In this document: one piece after another, positions 22,620-32,969 of the stretch
Layout: each line of letters opens with the position of its first letter
How positions within the stretch are numbered: position 1 is the stretch's first letter
Notes under the pieces: generated by a model
The model's database searches: none
Seen by the model: the letters and a program-made list of their open reading frames with translations, nothing else
What the model was told of the DNA's origin: nothing
Made by a program: the position numbers and the translations under genes
NCBI GenBank assembly: GCA_014529385.2
Contig: CM043944.1
Span: forward strand, 178,924,740 to 178,988,739
Reading direction: 5' to 3'
Length of the DNA: 64,000 nt
Source: Adiantum capillus-veneris
Taxonomy: Eukaryota; Streptophyta; Polypodiopsida; Polypodiales; Pteridaceae

Positions 22620-23420
22620 TTTTCTCTAGAATGTCCTTTTAGACTGAAATGTTGATAGTCTGGTCCAAATTGCTTCAAATCAATTTTTGAACAAGCAAAG
22701 ATGCATAAAATCATGCAAGGAACAAAACTGTATGGTCAAAACAAAAATTTGCAACCAAAGTAAATAATCGCGATTATTTACAGCTGAGGGAAATTTTCAA
22801 CTTTTTGCAAACTTGGCTTTATAGGCTTGAAGTATATGTCAAATACATGTTGTGAGTGAAATATGGGCTCATTTGGATGCACAGGTTGAAAATGGTACCA
22901 GATTTTGGCTTTAGGTCTCTGAAAAAGTAGATATAAAGGATATTTGAGATTTTGAACGCCAAATTGATTCAAAATTGGCTAGTGGGATTATCACAATATG
23001 TACTTTGGATGTATGATGGCCAAATATCAAAATTCCCCAATTTTGATCAAAAAGTAAATAATTGCGATTATTAACTTTTCTTCCAAAATTGACATTTTTT
23101 TGGTACATATTGGTTCTAGGCATGGTATAGACCTTGGGTATGAGATATGAGGTGATTTGGATCAAGAAAAGTTGTCCATAACCCAAAATTTGGCTTGCAA
23201 AGACTTCTTTGCGTTTTTTGACAATTTTACAATCAATGGGTGGTCATTTTGGCTCATACTTGATTTTGTAATGTAATAGGTGTGTGCACATGATAGGTGA
23301 AGTGATTTGACAATTTCCAAGCAAAAATGATGCAAAAGTAAAGAATTGTGATTATTAAGTGATAAAAACATTATAAATCTCACAAATTTTGACCTAGACA
23401 TGTTTCATACACCTAATACA
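22620..23420. repeat. Diverged tandem array, about 289-bp pitch, with palindromic core
   Basis: Three palindromic cores: GTAAATAATCGCGATTATTTAC at 22760-22781 is a perfect 22-bp palindrome (22 bases quoted as two 11-base arms: GTAAATAATCG and its complement). Degenerate copies lie at 23054-23075 and 23338-23359. Centre-to-centre spacing is 294 and 284 bp. Text between cores is AT-rich with recurring CAAAATTG/AATTTTG phrases. The same core recurs at 42996-43868. Confidence 0.75.
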
Positions 23421-24784
23421 AGTCCTAAATTGAATTTGGTCATGTACGCATCACTTTGTGCTATGTCAACTCTGAAATCACCGCTTTTTGTGACTACACT
23501 TCCTGTCGGGTTGGTCGGTCAACTTTGAGGCTTTGGACTTGTCCGCAACATACTCGTGAAGCAACATGTTCAATTCTGGCTCATTTGGATTCAGTTTGGC
23601 CTTATATGTCGAATTTGATGCTTTGTAGCCTTCGAGCCATTTTCTGATTTTTGAGGGCTTTGCTTGATGGATTTCACCAAACCAATCATATACATTGTAT
23701 ATGGACCGCATTACCAAGCCATCTATGGAGTTAGGTCGGAATTCTGGCATTTGTCAAAAACCTAACTTTTCTACTGGGGACCCCCTTGACCCTAGTCAAA
23801 TGGTCATCTACTAGTATAGAAAGGTTGTATTATGTTAGGGTATGCTATGGTTCAATTCCCATCCGATTTGGTCAAGCTGGCAGGTTGCTATGGTCAGTTT
23901 TAGGTCGTAGGTCTTCGTGCACTGCTCGATTTCTAGGGTTTTTTCTAAGGCTTCAGACTAGCTTTCGGTTGTACAAAATGGATCATTATCGAGTAAAGAA
24001 CTTACTCCTCATGTCTCATGTGAGACAGCACTGAAAAAGGTCAATTGTGGGCTCCGAAAATGTCGCGAGAAAGAGGTTGAACTCTCTCTCTACAAAGGGT
24101 CCAAGTGGAAATGAAGTGGTTTTAACCTACAATGGATATCTATACCTGGACTTCCCGAACCAAATTTCCCCACATTTCCTCGTAGTCCTACTGTGCCGTG
24201 AAATCTATGTTAGACTCAAAAATATCCCTGATCGGATTCTTGTAGCTCATTCTGCAAGAATTTTGCAAAAGTAGTCATGACTGTCTAATTTAGGCTTCCC
24301 GCTTCCGTCTTCTGGTTTCGTTGAATTTTTTTTTTCTTGTCTATCTTGTCCTTCTGATCACCATCGTATCTTCAATTTTTTCATCTGAGCTTCTCTTCTA
24401 TTTATTATTAATTTTGATCTGTTTATTTGAAAAAATCAAAGAAAATAGCAAAATTCTCTAAAAAAGTAAAGCAAAAATCTAATTAAGAAAATCACTTGAA
24501 AAACATAAACTTATTTATTTTATTGGATTTCTCCATTTTTAAGCCTCCTTATTAACAAAAATGATGAGAAATACCCCAAAAAGACTATTTTTGATGATTT
24601 TCTAATAGTATATACACTATTTACACTCGTCGAGAAGATATTATCGGTGAATTTTCCCTTGATGATGAATTATAGGGGCATTATTAGGTAATTTTGTAAA
24701 AAATCACACGTTAACATGGAACTTTTTCCTGCCTTTTCAAACATTGACCATAATTACTTAGTACTAAAGGCCCTTCCACCCTTC
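23421..24784. other. AT-rich spacer on the 3' side of element a
   Basis: No gene recognised. It should hold the 3' untranslated region and 3' LTR of element a, but nothing here resembles the LTR start TGGGACGCATG seen at 44561, so that LTR is missing or too diverged to see. The minus strand at 24763-24785 is purine-rich (GGAAGGGTGGAAGGGCC), which could be a polypurine tract. Confidence 0.4.
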
Positions 24785-25057
24785 CTAGATGGCGTACTCC
24801 GGGACGACTGCGTGCATGGGTTGAACAATGTATCTATGCATAGCTGTGATTGACTCTACCATGATATGAAGATCAATGCAATGCAAACCAATATGCTGTG
24901 CAAGAGCTGGATCTTGAGTAATTAACTCAAGGGTTTTCGATGTCGAGGCTTGCTGATGATGTCTTCCAAAGAGCAAATCTTGTAGCTTTTGTGCTCTCTG
25001 TTTGATTGTACCTTCGGGGTGCTTTAGCACGCTGATTGCTTGAGCTGTTAGTAGCAC
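24785..25057 (-). pseudogene. C-terminal tail ORF downstream of the second protease (element a)
   Basis: 90 open codons (MLLTAQAISVLKHPEGTIKQ, QKLQDLLFGRHHQQASTSK, DPALAQHIGLHCIDLHIMVE) ending HAVVPEYAI. Between 25060 and 25330 the same strand continues as a basic linker (VWVPKTSPKKRKKVPWIRT) with stops, joining it to the protease-like segment upstream. No known domain. Its position is where Athila elements carry an env-like ORF, but no transmembrane segment is visible. Confidence 0.45.
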
Positions 25058-25327
25058 GTTAGACTGTTGTCGAGATTTTTCTCATCATTGGTAGCTCTGT
25101 CGGCCTGGTGCTGCATGGCGTGTTGGAGTATGTTGAGACTTAACTTGCCACTGTTTGATTGGTTTCGTGGTTTATGGAGAAGATAAGTGATCCTTTTTCT
25201 TCCAATCTTGTTTCATGTTAGGCTCCTTGCTCGGAGATACTCGATTCTGTGTTCGAATCCATGGAACCTTCTTTCGTTTCTTCGGTGAAGTTTTAGGCAC
25301 CCATACCTGAATTGGTTTATCCTTAAG

Positions 25328-26409
25328 CTACAGTGCTTTTGGTACCCAAATCTTCCTGACTCCTTGTATGATACCTATAGCATTTGATTGAGGAGGGGAT
25401 GGATAAGATTGGCTTTGTGGATTGGTCTGCTGATTGCTTCCTTTCCATTCCTCCTTGCTTGGTGCAATTGGAACAATGAGTTGCCCTCCTTTAGGCGATA
25501 GCTTTAGCTGATTTGTATCCCAATCTCGTGTTGCTTTGTATATACGCATCCACAAAATTCCAAGAATCATCGTCTCATTCATGTGTTCATCTGGCAAGCT
25601 TGCGGACATGAACATCCATGTACTACCATGTTCAAGTTGACTACTCCCAATGTTGGAGTTGGATTCTTGTTGCATCCTTTGATTGTGACTATTCCTGCGG
25701 TCAATGCTTGACTTGTTCCCTTCTTGTATGTGGAATAACTGACTGCATTCACTCTAGCTCCTGTGTCTACCAAAGCATTGGTGCTATGATTATTGAGTTG
25801 TACTTTGATGCGCAGATCCATTCCATCTAACCAGTCGTCATCTGTTGAAACTGCATCTTTAGGTATTTCCCATTGTCGATCATCAAGCTCCAAAGTGATG
25901 ATGGGAACCGATATCTGTTGATTCTTAAGAGCATCTTTACGCTTGAGTACCCGAAGTCTAGCTTCCTCTTGGGCTTCATCAATAACCTGTTGTTGTTTGA
26001 TCTTCCTTTGTTTGGCTGCATGCATTTTCTCTAGCAATTCATTGGTTAGTGGCAAATTGTATTGCCTTAAACAGCATCCACTAATCCAATTAGCCATTGG
26101 TTCACCATCTAGGGTGGACAATTTTACTCCTCCACTTGGAGATACATCTTCAATGATAAATGGTCCGTTTTCCTTTTTCTTAAACTTGGGAATGTGCTGC
26201 TTAAGGGAATAGACTAAAACTAAGTCCCCTTTCTTGAAAATTTTTGTGATTAAGTGGGAATCTAAAAATTGTTTTTGTTTCCTCTTTTGTGCATAGATAT
26301 GAGCTATAGCAGCTAGCCTTTGCTTGTCTAGCTTTTCCAAATCTTCCAGTCTTCCTGGTAATTCATTTATAGTCCACTCAAGATTCTGTGCTACCCTTAA
26401 TGTTGGCAA
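25328..26409 (-). pseudogene. Integrase C-terminus fused to a second aspartic protease-like domain (element a)
   Basis: One continuous 276-codon ORF (26409-25579). Residues about 1-50 are the helix after the integrase core. Residues 55-118 are the SH3-like C-terminus (FKKGDLVLVYSLKQHIPKF, GEPMANWISGCCLRQYN). Residues 125-165 are a charged helix. From residue 198, LRIKVQLNNHSTNALVDTGA is followed by RVNAVSYSTYKK: a retropepsin active site with DTG at residues 215-217. After a frameshift near 25620-25670 the second half continues (STWMFMSASLPDEHMNETMI, LGILWMRIYKATRDWDTNQL), matching the ILG..W...DW end of retropepsins. Element a also has a normal protease at 29512-29937. I know no plant gypsy lineage with a protease in this place. 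Confidence 0.7.
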
Positions 26410-26417
26410 TAGAAACT

Positions 26418-26957
26418 CTATTGGAAGTATGGCATCAAGATTATAAACAAGTTAAAGGGTGTAGCATTTAGAGCTGTTTTGAATGAAACTCGATAAGCCC
26501 ATAGAGCAGCATGGAGATTCATTTTCCAGTCCATCCTTCCTGAACTAATCACTTTGGTCAGTACCGAGCTAAGAATTTTATTCGTATGCTCAGCTTGTCC
26601 GTTTGCTTGTGGGTGATAGGGAGCTGATTTGTTATGGATGACCATAAACTCATTAAGCAAATACTCTATTACCTCATTGAGGAAATGAGTTCCCCGATCA
26701 CTGACAATCTCTATTGGCAGTCCATATCTCGTGAATACATACTCATATAAGAATGCAGCAGTGGTTCTGGCATCATTGTTTTGAGTTGCTTTAGCGTCGG
26801 CCCACTTGGTCAAATAGTCTGTAGCTACAATGATATATTGAGCTTGGGTTCTATAAGAAGGTGACTGTATCAGTCCTACAACAACTATACCCCATTTTGC
26901 GAAGGCTCTAGCCCCCATCATTGGTCTTGAGGGCATGCTGTCTACTCGTGTTGGCAT
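26418..26957 (-). pseudogene. Integrase catalytic core of element a
   Basis: 179 open codons. The DDE triad is intact: D in YIIVATDYLTKWADAK, D in IEIVSDRGTHF and E in NGQAEHTNKIL, with 35 residues between the last two. WKMNLHAALWAYRVSFKTAL follows, typical of gypsy integrase. The zinc-binding N-terminus is missing, because the frame upstream runs directly into RT thumb sequence at about 26950, showing an internal deletion that removed RNase H and the integrase head. The end shifts frame into the next segment near 26410. Confidence 0.85.
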
Positions 26958-27719
26958 TCTTGCCCCTTGACTGTTGTTGGTATAGACAAATCAGCAATGA
27001 TACGAATCTTCTCAATATCGGTAGCTATGCCATTTTTAGGCACTATATGTCCAAGAATTTTTCCTTGTCTACCCATGAGTGTGCATTTTTTAGGATTTAA
27101 GCATTTCCTATAAAGTCTACATCTCTCAAATACCTTTTGGAGGTGTTCAAAATGATCAGCTCGGATTGACGAATGGACAAATGGATGAATTACCAAAGAT
27201 ACTCTTTGAAATCATGGCTCATAAACCTCTGAAACGTGACTGGAGCATTAGTTAGCCCAAATGGCATAATGATAGGCAAATATACCCCATTCTATTGCAA
27301 AAGCAGTTTTATGTTGATCTTTTGGGTCAACCAAAAGTTGATTCTATCCCAAAAAGCCATCTAAGAAGCTGTAAGCTTATTTTCCTGCCACTCATTCTAA
27401 AACATGCTCACTTATTGGAAGAGGAAAGTTGTCTCTATGGTAGCTGCATTTAGCTTTTAGAGATTAACACACACTCGTAATTTCCCATTCTTCTTCGGTA
27501 CTACCATAATTGGGGGCAATCTGTGTGTTCAATCTCGTAAATGAATTCAGCTTCCTTTAGGTTTTTAATCTCTTCTTTGATCTTCTTGGAAAATGTTTCA
27601 GTATAAGTGTATGGTCTCTGTCTACTTGGTTTTGCATCACTTCTCATGGGTATAGTATGTTGATAATTTGTTTGATCAACACCCTTAAGATCCTTGTAAG
27701 ACCAAGCGAAGATATCCCA
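26942..27719 (-). pseudogene. Reverse transcriptase of element a, catalytic box deleted
   Basis: Recognisable on the minus strand with several stops: GKLRVCVNL..LNAATIET, IMPFGLTNAPVTFQRFMSH, FEHLQKVFERCRLYRKCLN and GKILGHIVPKNGIATDIEK. Between FKEYLW and HSSIRADHFEHL the expected YLDD or FMDD box is missing (the text reads FIHLFVHSS), so the two catalytic aspartates have been removed by a small deletion. RNase H, which should follow, is absent. The enzyme is dead. Confidence 0.8.
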
Positions 27720-28510
27720 CTATTCCTTTACCAATCTTAGCAAAAACTTTTCTTCTTCCTCTGTTAGGTCATTTGCAATGTAAGTAGGTCTACGCTCTTC
27801 TCTTGGTCCAGCCAAGTCTACCCTTTTAGCATTTTCAGGGCCTTCGTAAGACTCACCTTGTTTCCGTAGTTCCCTAACAGGTTGTTCAATTATGATTTTT
27901 TGATCTTGGAGAGTATACTTTGTGTAATGGGATGGAACATGCATTACATCCTTACCATCCTCTTCCGTGGTTTCCATTTCGGTTGTGTATATCTCCTTTA
28001 GAGCTTTTTTCAACTCTTGATATTTCTTTTTCCACTCGACTCTGGTCATGAGTGGTTTCTTATTCTGTGATTTTTCTTGAGTACCTTTCCTTGTTTTTCG
28101 CGATGTCTGAGAAATTTTTGAGCTTTTGTTTGAAGTATATCTGCCAGTTATTTTGTCCTGACACAATCATTAGCATCTATGTGCATCAAGAATTGTGTTT
28201 TACTGGAGATTGATGGCATAGGTCGTGTTTTCACAATATTGGTGTCTCTCTTTCGTCTATAACAATTTCGTCTTTGTGATTTCTGGTTTGGAAAGTCAAA
28301 AAACTTTTCCCCCCCTCCCTTTAAGAGTAACTGAGCTCTCGTATGCTCTTTTTCTGACCTTGAATCTTCTGAGTAGTTGAGTGTTCATCTAACTCATCAG
28401 TTGCATCGTAATAGAGGTCAAAAAATACTTGTTGAGCTTTCATCAAGTCCTTGGGTTCCTCATCTTCGTTTTCAATGTTGAGAACTGTATCATTTGAATG
28501 GGAATTATAT
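27720..28510 (-). pseudogene. Protease-RT linker of element a
   Basis: An open stretch at 28166-27720 (RVEWKKKYQELKKALKEIY, HYTKYTLQDQKIIIEQPV, RPTYIANDLTEEEEKFLLRL) leads into WDIFAWSYKDLKGVD, the phrase just before gypsy RT in which the polyprotein N-terminus of RT begins. Further upstream to 28510, DEEPKDLMKAQQVFFDLYYD is readable with stops. No enzymatic motif is expected here. The charged helix-rich composition is usual for this linker. Confidence 0.65.
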
Positions 28511-29511
28511 CGTAGCCATAATCATTGCAAAATTGAGTAGGCATAGACGTATTCACACATACATCCATTGTCGATAGAATTCGAATCCACTCGAATGCCC
28601 GAGAGGATTCACTCTATATATAAAACGGGACGCCACCTGGGAGCGGACAACTTTGATAAAACCCCTATATACAACTCATATTAGGAAATATGACCCCCCT
28701 TTCTATGCTTATACGACAATGAATAAAGAAAACTATCATACCCCTATCTTACATATAAAATTTAGGTTTCACAAGATCTAACTAAGTAAAACTAGTCAAA
28801 GAGTATGTAGCATAGTGACTAACAATGTACTAAGGAACCACTTGTGTTGATAACTATATGTACCCTCAATGTGTCTTAGATTGACTTTCAAACTATGTGC
28901 CCGATCAACCTGCACTCTACCTACTGGTCCCCCAATTCTGACCCATCCAAAGCTGGTGTAAATCAACCCTTGACTCGCTCCATATCAACCCTTATCTATG
29001 ACCGTCTTGATGCAAAATTTGATGTGTGATCTGATAAAAAACTTCTCCAAAATTCATCTAAGTTCTAGTGTACACCTGCGACCAATCGTTACAAGTAATC
29101 AACCCGGGTTAGTCCTCCGCCCCCCCCACCCCCCCCCCCCCCCCCATAAATATGATACCCCCCTTCCTTATTTTCAACCTTGGGAGATAAACTATTCGGG
29201 GCCCGCCCCTAACTTATGCGCGTATGTAACTTGTAAGAAATCCCCCCTCCCTTGCACTTACGTGGTGTGGTAAGTTTTCCATGGTGAATCCCCCAGGATT
29301 CGAATGGCTCAAATAAATGCTTTGAAAACGATTCAGGTACGTAGGCTTAGTCAGTGCAGTCCGTTTCTAGGATACATTCTTCATGTCTTAAGCTTCCTTT
29401 TCCGAAGCTCCACACATCCAAATAGGAGTGTCTTTGTTTAACTAGGATGGAAGTTTAGTCTCAGTCAAGGAGACTGAATCGAACTCTTCGATGGGTGTTT
29501 TAAAGACATCT
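28511..29511. other. Mostly non-coding stretch inside element a, with C-runs
   Basis: It separates the protease (29512 upward) from the linker (28510 downward). The part 29400-29511 still reads as element a (YRDVFKTPIEEFDSVSLTET). From about 28560 to 29280 no coding text is seen; it has C-runs near 29124-29144 and may be a small insertion. No LTR, TIR or target duplication was found. Confidence 0.4.
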
Positions 29512-29937
29512 CTATAAGTGTGATCTTATTATATTGACTCTTGTTATAGATCCAACCTGCTTCAAGTATAGATAGTTGTTTCCCCAATCTTGGATAAGCT
29601 GTACCTGTCGCATGAAAGGTCTTCCCAATATGATTTCATAGTTGAGTTTGTTCCAGAAGTCTACTATGGCAAAAGTGTGTTGATATTCAATTCCACAGGA
29701 ATTGACTCTCACTTTTTCAAGAAGTCCTAGTGGTCTCTCAATGTGTCTGTCAACCAACTACAATTCATTCACATTGTCTAATGGCTGGCCGTCCCCAGGA
29801 TTACCATACTGCTTTAGTGGCTATGCCTATGCCAGCTCCACTATCCAGTAGTGCCATGGTTTCAATGTCATTATATTTCACTAGGAGGGTGGTGTTTCCT
29901 TCTTCCCCTTCATAATATTCTCCGACCTTTTTCATAG
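29512..29937 (-). pseudogene. Aspartic protease of element a (N-terminal, normal position)
   Basis: The minus strand reads MKKVGEYYEGEEGNTTLL, then ETMALLDSGAGIGIATKAVW, the active site with DSG. After one stop and a frame change, VDRHIERPLGLLEKVRVNS, DFWNKLNYEIILGRPFM and QLIQDWGNNYLYL complete a retropepsin. The protein begins on the far side of element b: the codons for NEMKKKKIQSIP at about 39190-39230 join in frame to MKKVGEYY once element b and one copy of the 4-bp duplication are removed. Confidence 0.85.
29934..29937. other. Target site duplication ATAG (left copy)
   Basis: ATAG precedes the left LTR and also follows the right LTR at 39186-39189. A fifth base differs (C on the left), so the duplication is either 4 bp or 5 bp with one change. 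Confidence 0.7.
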
Positions 29938-30173
29938 TGACGGGAGCAAAGCGAACGCCGAACCCCGACGGCCTCTAAAACACCGGGGACCAAATGGAGT
30001 GCCTCGAGCCTGTCATGGTAAAGCAAACAGGGGCACCACCTAGCTTCAGCGGCTAGGACGCAAACAACACACCACCATAACAAAGTTTTCATCCAAGAGA
30101 GATGGATGCTTGGGAGTAATGATGAAGAGGAAAGGGAATGAGATCAAGTGAGAGAGAGAGAGAGAGAGGGAGA

Positions 30174-30236
<63 letters not shown>

Positions 30237-31521
30237 GGTATATCAGCTTAGTACTTAGGCACCACAAAAGGATGGCGAATCCGCACACCCTTCACACATA
30301 CACAAGCTCACTCCAAACACAAGATTAGTTGGCGATTCCGCACACCTCACATGGACAAAACATTGCAAGAAAACATACTCACAAAACCTCAAGCTTTATT
30401 TAGAGAATAAGGCAATGAAATGGGGAGCATAGGGTAGGGTAATGAGAAAGGAGAGAGTGGTAGAGCACATAGCGGATAGGTGGGAGTTGATGGCGAAGAC
30501 TCGCATGAGGGTTATGGCCATCATCCTTCATTTAGTTTCCCTTCATCTTCCATAGCCAAGGGTGTAGAGGTCATGCTCAAGACAAGCATGGTGATTGCGG
30601 TGATGGTGATGGTGTGGGTGTGTGTGTGTGTGCACTAGGCACACACAGTGCATAGTGTGTTCTTTGGTGATGTTGTGTGTGTTTGTGTGATGGTGACCCC
30701 TCTTTATATAGGGGAGGAGGGGGGAGAAGTTCTAGAATTTAGAAATGAAGAAATCATTATCTACATAGGCCATGTGACTGTGGGCCCCACTTGTCTGGCT
30801 GTGTGTATATGTGCCAGAACAGCAGTCTCATGAGAGAGAGACTAAGAGAGAGAGATGGGTTGATGAAAAAAAGTGAGAGGTGACATGGAGAATAAATTAA
30901 TTACAAGAGGGGAGAGAGGGGAGTGTGTTTAGAGGTGAATCTGTGTGCAGATGTGTGTGACCACAAGAAAAATCAGGTAACCACCGGGTGGGGATGGGTC
31001 TGTGGGCACCTTTTTTAGTGAAACTGAGTGTGTGTGAGTGTGGGGGAGGTTATTTAGCTACAAGACAAGAGACATGGCGCCCTTTAGAGAGAGGGGGGGT
31101 ATTTGGGTCATGGAATATGATAGGAGAGAGAAAGGGGGGGTGGGGTATACTATTTTGGAAGATAGGGTAAGTTGCATACGAGTTAGGGTGCATTATTGGT
31201 GAGAGGTGGGGTAGCTTGAGGGGAGAGAGAAAGGAGAAAGGACAAGGGGAAGAGAGAGGGGGTTGACCTTTTGAGTGGAGGAGAGGAAAAGAGACACACG
31301 GCGGGGCAACAGTGAAGAAAAAGGAGGCAAGGTGGGGATGGGCTGCCCCGCAGGCATGAGGTGGCCTATTTTACCTTTCTCATATATTTACATAATCATA
31401 CTTTATTTTTGTTCTTACTTTTCCAATGCCTTTTATCACTCCCTCCCTAAGAGGAGGTTTACATGGGGTGGTGACGAGAGAAAAGGGGTATGGGAGCTTG
31501 GCTTGTGAAAAACCCCCATCA
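29938..31521 (-). repeat. 3' LTR of element b
   Basis: 1584 bp from TGACGGGAGCAAAGCG to AACCCCCATCA. It carries a GA tract at about 30151-30233 (longer than in the other LTR), many GAGAGG runs and CTATATAAAGAGG on the minus strand near 30700-30714. Confidence 0.92.
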
Positions 31522-31540
31522 TTAGCCCTCCCCTTTTGGC
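31522..31540 (-). other. Polypurine tract of element b
   Basis: The minus strand reads CCAAAAGGGGAGGGCTAA directly before the LTR start TGATGGGGG. Confidence 0.8.
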
Positions 31541-31549
31541 TAGAGGCAT

Positions 31550-31972
31550 TCATGTCTCTAGCTCATTTGTTTGATCATTATCGTTGGAGGTGGCGGCTGA
31601 TGGTGTTTCCTCATCTGGAATGTCAATAGGTGGAGCCTGGTCAAATCGAAGAAAATAAGGTTTAAGTCGCCAACCATTTCCCCTGGTTTTATGAAGTTTT
31701 CCATCAGCCTGCATAAGCTGGTAGCTTCCATTGGCATACTTTTTCCTGACGATGAAAGGACCTTCCCATCGGAGTAGGAGTTTCTTATCCTTGCGCGTGT
31801 CGAAGCGATTGTCGTAGCAGAGCACCAACATTCCTTTCTTCAATTCTTTTTTCCGGAGATGCTCGTTAAAGCTAAGCCGTCTATGCTCTGCTTGTGCTGC
31901 ATAATAATTTATTGCTTCTTCTCTGTCCAGCTGCAGTCTTTCTAAGTTGATGATGTGATCTCTCAAATGCAT
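31550..31972 (-). pseudogene. Integrase C-terminal domain of element b
   Basis: 140 open codons (DREEAINYYAAQAEHRRLSF, KELKKGMLVLCYDNRFDTRK, KLLLRWEGPFIVRKKYANGS, WRLKPYFLRFDQAPP). This is the SH3-like C-terminus of non-chromoviral gypsy integrases, with no chromodomain. It is in a different frame from the catalytic core. It is the last coding part before the purine tract. Confidence 0.85.
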
Positions 31973-31998
31973 GTTGGGCTGTTGAAGCTAGCTTGCCA

Positions 31999-32391
31999 TT
32001 ACTCTGAGACTAGATGATACGGTGTGAATCCCAAGGATGTACAAAATGAAGTTCTGTAGGCCCATAAAGCTGGTAGTAGATACTTATCCCAGTCTCCAGG
32101 ATGATTGTTTACCTGCTTGGTAATAATTTTAGAAACCATTCCATTTACCTTTTCAACTAGGCCATTACATTGAGGGTAATATGGTGAAGAATGCCTCCTT
32201 GTAATGCCCAGTTTCTGCATTAATTCTCCTACCAAGTCTGCTCTGAAACCTGGCCCTCTATCAGAGATGATCTCTAAAGGTGTGCCAAACCTACAACATA
32301 TGTGCTCGTAGATAAATTTAGCTACCTCTACCGCTGTGATTCTAGTGGTGGCTGTAGCCTCTGCCCATCTAGTCATGTAGTCGACCCCCAT
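31999..32391 (-). pseudogene. Integrase catalytic core of element b
   Basis: 130 open codons with the DDE triad intact: D in MGVDYMTRWAEA, D in LEIISDRGPGF and E in NGLVEKVNGMV, with 35 residues between the last two, then LLPALWAYRTSFCTSLGFTP. A frameshift near 32380-32400 separates it from the zinc-binding head, which is in the main gag-pol frame. Confidence 0.88.
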
Positions 32392-32399
32392 GATAATGT

Positions 32400-32969
32400 A
32401 GAATTTTCCTGAGTTGGCCCTAGGTAATGGCCCAATGGCATCGATACCCCATTTTTCAAATGGGCCATATGAGAGAATAGGTGTCTGTGTTCAGGCATAA
32501 GTGACCTAGTGCCGGCCTTTTGACACAACTTACATGTTTTGCACCAGTGGTGTACATCATGGTTGAGGCTAGGCCATATGAAGCCTGCCTGCAAGCTTTT
32601 CCTACTTGTTATGTCTAGGGCAAAGTAACCACCACAAACCCTGTCGTGACAGCTAGCAATTACTCCCGTGATTTCCGGAGAGAGAGGGACCTCCCTGAGT
32701 ATTTGGTCCTTACCCTTACAGTACAAACCGTCATTGATGAGTCAATACCTTGTGGCCTTCCGCATCAGCCATTGCTTCTGTCCCTTTGTTAAATCTGATG
32801 GGCATTCCCCTGTTTCGAAAAAATGCATGATGTCAGGCAAGGCATCACTTCATTGAAATAGAGGGAGCTTTAGTTTTATTGCTCCAACCACCACTTCCTG
32901 TAGTCTTTCACTTGCTAGGGCATCTGCTTCTTGGTTCTGAGCCCTTCGGATATGGTGTATTTGAACTTC
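32400..32969 (-). pseudogene. Integrase zinc-binding head and linker of element b
   Basis: In the same frame as gag-pol upstream, after TAA 32970-32972 and with TGA at 32850-32852 and 32742-32744. It reads RRAQNQEADALASERLQEVV (the usual end of the second RNase H), LINDGLYCKGKDQILREVPL, then the zinc region ASCHDRVCGGYF...SLNHDVHHWCKTCKLCQKAG: the CxxC pair is present, but the second His of the expected GGH is Tyr. Confidence 0.82.

Noticed and set aside
24785-25057. Envelope gene of element a
   Set aside because: The place fits an Athila env-like ORF, but there is no signal peptide or transmembrane segment in the text.
30046-30288. ORF with Leu-Ser repeats in the LTR of element b
   Set aside because: Caused by the GA/CT tract in the LTR; the other LTR has a different tract length and no such ORF.
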